NCBI GenBank assembly: GCA_024138015.1
Contig: JAMXBB010000010.1
Span: forward strand, 82,216,658-82,280,657
Length of the DNA: 64,000 bases
Source of the DNA: Lumnitzera littorea
Lineage: Eukaryota; Streptophyta; Magnoliopsida; Myrtales; Combretaceae
Reading direction: 5' to 3'
In this document: piece by piece, positions 58,812 through 64,000 of the stretch
How positions within the stretch are numbered: the first letter of the stretch is position 1
Layout: the number at the start of each line of letters is the position of its first letter
Translations under genes and position numbers: made by a program
The notes under the pieces: model-generated
Databases searched by the model: none
The model's input: the letters and a program-made list of their open reading frames with translations, nothing else
What the model was told of the DNA's origin: nothing

Positions 58812-58829
58812 TCCCGTGAAGTCACCAAT
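58812..58829 (-). other. Ogre-like primer-binding site
   Basis: Minus strand TTGGTGACTTCACGGGA against TTGGCGACTCTGCTGGGGA; followed by TTCTTGGTGGGCTAGC as in related elements. Confidence 0.55.
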
Positions 58830-58831
58830 TC

Positions 58832-61027
58832 TATTGAGCCCTATTTCATTTTTCTTTAATTTAACTTATATTAAGTCAAGCTCGCTTAATATAGATTACT
58901 CAATATAAAATTAAGGAAACATTTTTCTTAAAAAAATGTTTTGAAAAAAAATTTTTTCTTTTTAAAAAAATTAGAGTTGCTAACCAATTAAATTGGTAAA
59001 AAATGAAATTAGGGTTTTTGGATGAGAAAACCCTAATTTAGCCACTAATTTGTGAATATTCTAAAAAAAATTAATTTTTATAAAATTAACAAAAAAAAAA
59101 AACTGAGTTTTGGAGCTAACCTATTAAGATTGATTCACCATGTAAAAATAAAAAAAATCAATTAATGGGATTTATTCTTATATTTTTCTAAAAAATACTA
59201 TGATATGTAAAGATATACAAAATATAAATAAAATGAATTTTTTGTTACGAATTTTTAAGAAAAGAATTTCTCTTTTATGTGGTTGCCTCAAAGGTACTCA
59301 TGTACCCACTAATCAAGATCAAACCAACGTAGTTCCTTTTAGAAAAAAAAATTTAGTAGGTAGATCTTTTTTATTTGAAAATCGAGCCAAATTTATGTTT
59401 ATTTAACCATTTATTATTTAAAAAAAAACCTAAAAAATCTAATTTCACAAATCTATTTTAAAAAGCCTAGTTGACTTATCTTTTTTTTTTTTTTAATTCT
59501 AATTAAGATTTTTTATTAAGAAAATCACTACGTATCAAAAAATATCTTTCCTAAATCCTACATGCAAGATACATTCTAGATACATGTTTTTTTCTAAATC
59601 ATATATATATAATTCATTAAGATACGATTTAGATACGTATCTTTTTTAAATCTTATATGCAAGATTCGTTAAGATATAATCTAGATACTTATTTTTTTCG
59701 AAGATACAGATCTTAGAGAAAAGATAAGCGATTTTTCTTTTAAAAATGAAATTTTTAACTAACTAAATTTGTCCAAAAATTCAAATTATCTGAAAAATAT
59801 GTAACAATATGACAATAATAATAATAATAATAAAAAAAACTTGCACTAAAAAAATTAGTAAAAGATAATTAAATTAATTAAAAAAATTAATTAATCAAAT
59901 AAAGAAAATAATTTACCTAAACCAGTTAAGTCACGTATGATCGGTGTGTTTATAGCAGTAGACATGCAACATGGATTGCGATTGTGCATGGCAGTAGTGC
60001 ATCATGATCGTGTACGGCATGTGTCGTAGGAGAACGTGATTGTGTATGTAGGTGCACGTGTCCAACAACTTATGTGAATTCATAGGTGTGTGCCAGTGTA
60101 TATTTTAGCAGTAAACTCAATGAGTAAGTGTGTTTTGTGCGTAAATTCAGTAAGTGAGTTTATTCTGTGTGTGACATGGTTTGTGTGTTCGATCTGTGTG
60201 TGGCATGGTCTGTATATGATGCATGTTGGATTGTGAAGTGAGGTGGTAGGTGTTTGTTAAGTGTTGTGGTTAGATTATGTTCGATCAACAGCATGATCAT
60301 GCGGTGTTCATGGAATGTTGCTGTGCTACTGTAAGGGATTGATGGTTGAGAAGAAATGAATGTAAGGTATGGCTTTGTGTTTGGTGAGTGAGTGGATGTG
60401 TTCAGTCAAGGGGTTGTCGTGTAAGGAATATAAGCTTACGTATTAGGGGATTGAAAAAAAATATCCTTAAGTCTACTGCCGAATTCTTATATATAATACT
60501 CTCAATTGAATCTTTTGTATCTCTTAGATATAGATTCCATCTCAATAAACCCTAAATATGATAACGAATCCTATATACGGAAGATACGTTTTAGATTCTT
60601 TGAAGATTCGATATAATTTCTAGAAACTCTATTTTAATTCGGGCTTTCTATTTTTCTAAGTCCTACTCAGTCCAACTTGATTTAGCATAATAACTTATTT
60701 AATAAATCTTAAGTCTATTTTAGCCGAATATAAGCTAAATAAAAAAAAAATCCACTTTATATTGGATTGGACTAAAATATTTTAATAATGCCTGATCCTT
60801 AAAAAACTTAAAATTTATTAAATTAAGCAATCACCATTATGTAATTTAATCCCAAAACGACTTGACTCGACTTAACTTGACTCAATATGACTAGACTTGA
60901 TACTTTTTTTTTTCATTATTTCTTCAATTTTTTGTTTTTTTCTTTTCTTTTTTTTTTTATTTTTTATTTGTAAAACTTGGCCTAACAAAAATACTAAAAT
61001 AAAAACGGTGAAAATAAGGTGTCTATA
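58832..61027 (-). repeat. 5' LTR of the minus-strand Tat/Ogre element
   Basis: The minus strand starts TATAGACACCTTATTTT (typical start TGTAGACACC) at 61027 and ends before the PBS near 58832, about 2.2 kb. It shares about 1.9 kb with the 3' LTR, including a conserved TATA box at 60486-60495 and the signature at 59281-59340. Confidence 0.75.
60486..60495 (-). promoter_or_regulatory. TATA box in the 5' LTR
   Basis: TATATATAAG on the minus strand, about 530 bp after the LTR start, conserved in the 3' LTR. Confidence 0.5.
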
Positions 61028-63020
61028 GCTGAATAAATGAATTTTCTAGTTGATAGCATTATCTTATTTAGGGCCATAACACCATCAAATGAGTAGCACT
61101 CAAAGGCCTATTGCAAAAAGAATGTTGAAGCTCTACCTCCGGAAGAGAACTATCTACAAGTTCAGTCGACATTTGAGTCATTTGAATAAAAAAGAGTCTA
61201 TGCAAAGGTTAACTCAATGTTTGAGCCCAACACATATTCATTCCTAGTTAATACAAGACCAGAACCCAGTTAAGACAGCATGAAAGAACTAGGGAGAAAG
61301 TTAACCCAATAAATAATAGAATGGATGAAGGCACTTAGAAGCTACGATGGTTTTAAGCAAGCTAGTATCACAGATTTCTCCACATACGACGTTAGGGCTT
61401 ACCTTGAAAAATTTAAGGTACCAGAGTTTGAAAAGTATAATGAGACTGGATGCCCCAACTTGCACACTAGATTGTATGTGTGAAAAATGAGCAAATATGT
61501 CCAACATGACCAGCTAATTATTCAAACCTTCCATGATAGTTTGACGGGTCTGGTACTGACCTAGTATGCCTAGTTCAACCAAAACCAAGTGAACACATGG
61601 GAGAAACTTGCTAAGGCATTTTATGAGCAGTATAGATTCAATGTTAAAGTGGCTCCAACAACAATTGATCTAGTGAATCTTAAGAAGAATAATAGTGAGT
61701 CCTTCTAAGAGTACACTCAGAGATGGAGAGCCTTAGCTATAAGGGTATCTGCCTTAATGTCTGAAAGAGAACTCACTTCCACCTTTATCAATACACTTGA
61801 TAAGCCTTACTTCTCCCATCTAATTCGGTAGGCTTCATCCAATTTTATAGAGGTTATAGCAGTAGGATGTAAAATTGAAAGTGCTATCTCCTCTAGCAAG
61901 TTTCAGGAATCATCTAATAGAAGACCATCTTCTTCATCGTCCGTTAGCAGTCCAGCAGCCAATAAAGCCAAAGAAGCCACGATTAACATGGTTAATGCTA
62001 AAGTTTCTTTCAAGGTGAATCCTCCTCAAATCCAACAGTAATTCAGAAACCAACCTTAAGTCAGTAAGGCTCTAAGACAATACACCAAAATACCAATTCC
62101 TCTTAGCTAGGTTTTTAAGAAGCTAAAAAAGGACAAATTGATTCCATTTGAGCTCCCTAGTGATAGATATAGACCAAGGATTTTTTATCCTAATTAAAAA
62201 TGTGAATATCATTTAGGGTATGTAAGGCATTCGACCGATTCATGTTAGAGATTGAAAAATAAGATCTAAGATTTAATTGATGAAGGCTCATTCCAACTAG
62301 ACTTCATAGAAGCTCCAGCTCCAAACATCAATAATAACACCCTGCCCAACCATGACCTTATTATCAATGTGATTTATGATGATTTCGATTCTGCAATCAA
62401 TATGATTGGTTCAAATAAGAAGGCTGAAGTCTTTTAATTTTACAAGAACAAGCAAGCCCTAAGCATCAAGAGGAATACCTTCTAGGTGCCAATAGCACTT
62501 GAAAACTATTAAGTAGCCCCATTCAATTATCAAGCAATTAACCAAGAGAAATCAAGTCCGTTAGTAGGTGGGATGACCTGAAGTAGAAGAGTTTATGACC
62601 CAAAAGAAGATATTAAAAAGAAAAATGTCTTAGAGGAAGCAAATAATAAACTAGTTGAATGTGAGGAAGGATTATCTACCTTCACTAAAATGATTAAGTT
62701 AAGTGAATATAAGATAATGGAGCAGCTTACCAAGACTCCAACACAATGTCATTGATGGGTTTGTTGATGGCATATGAACTACATAGTGAAGCTCTATTTA
62801 AAACTTTGAGGGAGGTAAAAGTCCCTCGAGAAATGCCTATTGAGAAGATGAGACTAATCACCAATTCTATCCTTACCATAGATTAGATATCTTTTTTGAT
62901 TGAAGAATTAGGTGAAGAAGGTAACTAGCACACTAAGCCACTTTTCATAGTAGTAAGAAGTAACAGCATACTCATAACCAGAGTCCTCATTGACAATGTA
63001 TCGTCACTGAATGTGTAATG
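61028..63020 (+). pseudogene. Tat/Ogre gag and start of protease, plus strand
   Basis: From 61028 to about 62740 one frame carries a full Tat-type Gag: F-K-V-P-E-F-E-K-Y-N (about 61410), Y-V-stop-K-M-S-K-Y, F-H-D-S-L-T-G-L-V-L-T-stop-Y-A, T-W-E-K-L-A-K-A-F, Y-R-F-N, S-F-stop-E-Y-T-Q-R-W-R, F-I-N-T-L, the knuckle C-E-Y-H-L-G...D-S-C-stop-R-L-K (about 62196-62250). After a frameshift near 62745 it continues with S-E-A-L-F-K-T-L and ends at the protease active site V-L-I-D-N-V-S-S-L-N (about 62975-63008; the usual Gly after Asn is Val). Nearly all stops are single transitions from CAA, CAG, CGA or TGG. Reverse transcriptase and integrase are absent. The left end is cut by the minus-strand element. 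Confidence 0.85.
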
Positions 63021-63272
63021 CCCCAAAAGGGGGCTTGGTAGTCTTGCCTAAAATCTTCATATCACGTACACACCCATGATATAAAAACCACCTTATAAGT
63101 CAAAGGTTGCAAGCTCTAGTTAGAGAGTTTCTAAGGGTGCTTATTTATTTTACATACATCTGTTTAACTATATATATCTATAAGTGATCCACCAATCCAA
63201 AGTCACTAGAACTGTAAAGAGTTGGAATCACCTACCAAACAATAAGAAAGGGTATCTATATCCCGATAATCA
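63015..63272 (+). other. Unresolved stretch, possibly the start of another LTR
   Basis: TGTAATGCCCCAAAAGG (63015 on) interrupts the protease frame. TGTAATGCCCC is a plausible LTR start, but the same bases could also be the N-V-M-P continuation of the protease with a 2-bp insertion. No protein motif follows. Confidence 0.3.
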
Positions 63273-63679
63273 TTGTAGACACCTAATTTTTGCCCCTCTT
63301 TTATTTTTCAAATTAGGTTATAGGGTCTTAAGTTAGAAAAAGTTCAAAAAAATAGAAAATTAAAGAAAACCCCAAAAAATGAAGAAATTTAGAAAAAAAT
63401 AGGAATTCTAGAAAAATATAAAAAAATAGGAAAATAGGAAAAAGTACAAAAAATAAGAAATTTAGAAAGAATACAAAAAACCAAGAAATTTGAAAAGTTA
63501 CAAAATAAAATAGGGTATTTAGAAAATAATAAATTTTTAAGTTGTTTAAATAGAATATAATTTTAATTTCAATAGTTTTGAATAAAAGGCTATTGGGTTT
63601 AGACTTAGATTTGAATTTAGCTTAAGCTGACCTAGTTCATATATACAATTAATTACATATATGAATAAGAAAAAACCAA

Positions 63680-63745
63680 TAACTCAGCTGGATAAGCATT
63701 TGGACTTAATATTGTATATGACTTGGAGATCTTAGGTTCAATACC
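63680..63745 (+). promoter_or_regulatory. tRNA-like A-box and B-box pair inside the LTR
   Basis: TAACTCAGCTGG (63680-63691) fits the Pol III A-box with one mismatch, and GGTTCAATACC (63735-63745) fits the B-box GGTTCRANNCC fully. Spacing of 43 bp is within the range of tRNA genes and SINEs. The rest does not fold into a proper tRNA by eye. Confidence 0.35.
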
Positions 63746-63753
63746 TATAAATA
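63746..63753 (+). promoter_or_regulatory. TATA box of the LTR
   Basis: TATAAATA, followed by GGGGTCTACTCTTCATTTTC, a likely start region. It directly adjoins the B-box. Confidence 0.5.
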
Positions 63754-63908
63754 GGGGTCTACTCTTCATTTTCAAAACACAACGAAAACTTTGAAACACT
63801 TAAAAAAAAAAAAAAAATCGAAGTTGCTTCTCTTTAGCATGGTTCTTCTCTCTCTAAAATAGCATTCCCTATAATGTTTTTACAAAAACCACCACCATTA
63901 GATTTCTC

Positions 63909-64000
63909 GAGCCGACTGAGCCGACTCCAAGCCGATCCAAGCCGAAGTGAGCCAACTCAAGCCGAAGTGAGCTGACTAAGCCGATCTAAGCTGAAGTAAG
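63909..64000 (+). repeat. Short tandem repeat of GAGCCGA/AAGCCGA units
   Basis: Imperfect 10-16 bp units (GAGCCGACT, CAAGCCGAT, CAAGCCGAAGT) running to the window edge, in the LTR leader region. Confidence 0.65.

Larger units (their letters stand above)
51490..61027 (-). mobile_element. Tat/Ogre-type Ty3/gypsy element without pol
   Basis: On the minus strand: 5' LTR 61027-58832, Ogre-like PBS (58829-58812), 5' UTR, Gag fragments (57150-56560), a conserved 3'-UTR block (56350-55960), minisatellites (54655-53731) and 3' LTR (53440 to about 51490). The LTRs align over about 1.9 kb. No reverse transcriptase or integrase was found, so it is deleted or non-autonomous. Its 5' LTR edge at 61027 cuts directly into a plus-strand gag reading frame, showing it inserted into an older relative. 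Confidence 0.7.
63273..64000 (+). repeat. Plus-strand LTR, cut by the window end
   Basis: It starts TGTAGACACCTAATTTTTGC, the classic start of a Tat/Ogre-type LTR. There is no polypurine tract just upstream, so it is probably a 5' LTR with its element to the right. It has a TATA box at 63746-63753 and ends in a short tandem repeat (63909-64000). Confidence 0.65.

Noticed and set aside
61301..61507. 68-codon minus-strand frame
   Set aside because: Antisense shadow of the Tat/Ogre gag.
63680..63750. A genuine tRNA gene
   Set aside because: A- and B-box matches exist, but no acceptor-stem pairing or anticodon arm is evident, and the segment lies inside an LTR.

Overview
The window looks like repeat-rich intergenic DNA from a flowering plant, probably a dicot. 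It is strongly AT-rich, full of TA, GA and CT microsatellites, and I found no intact protein-coding gene, tRNA or rRNA on either strand. What can be recognised is a graveyard of nested transposable elements, read from protein motifs that survive across stop codons, from paired LTRs, primer-binding sites (PBS) and target-site duplications (TSD). The species cannot be named from this sequence.

Layout. (1) 1.3-9.5 kb: an old L1-type LINE (LINE-A, + strand) with endonuclease, linker, zinc-binding and RNase H-linker remnants and a poly(A) tail. A Ty3/gypsy element (1774-5075, TSD AAGAG) interrupts its endonuclease, and a 1.27-kb fold-back element (7449-8723) interrupts its 3' half. (2) 9.5-19 kb: AT-rich DNA with a triplet-biased tract, an 815-bp tandem duplication and an LTR-like repeat. 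(3) 19.0-22.2 kb: a second LINE (LINE-B, - strand), itself split by a degenerate LTR element. (4) 22.2-31.2 kb: microsatellites, a 430-bp triplet array, a GC-richer patch with an RY/G-box cluster, and two hAT-like short elements. (5) about 31.8-45.3 kb: remains of Tat/Ogre-type Ty3/gypsy elements: an LTR ending in TTGGCGACTC, an internal region without pol, several minisatellites, and a 4.8-kb insertion that splits an 85-bp array. (6) 45.3-50.2 kb: an Athila-type element (- strand) with an LTR, a polypurine tract and an ATHILA ORF-1-like pseudogene. (7) 50.3-61.0 kb: two Tat/Ogre LTRs meeting head to head, belonging in part to a - strand element (5' LTR 58832-61027, 3' LTR about 51490-53440) whose internal region keeps gag fragments and hypervariable minisatellites. 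(8) 61.0-63.0 kb: a + strand Tat/Ogre gag-protease pseudogene, then a fresh + strand LTR starting at 63273 and running off the window.

The elements do not work together as a pathway; each inserted into an older one. Most stop codons in the recognisable frames are explained by C-to-T or G-to-A changes (CAA to TAA, CAG or TGG to TAG, CGA to TGA), as expected for long-methylated plant transposons. Most notable are the frame-exact LINE/gypsy insertion, the giant fold-back element, the family-specific 3'-UTR minisatellites, and a stop codon shared by two separate gag copies. I saw no clearly new enzymatic or defence system.
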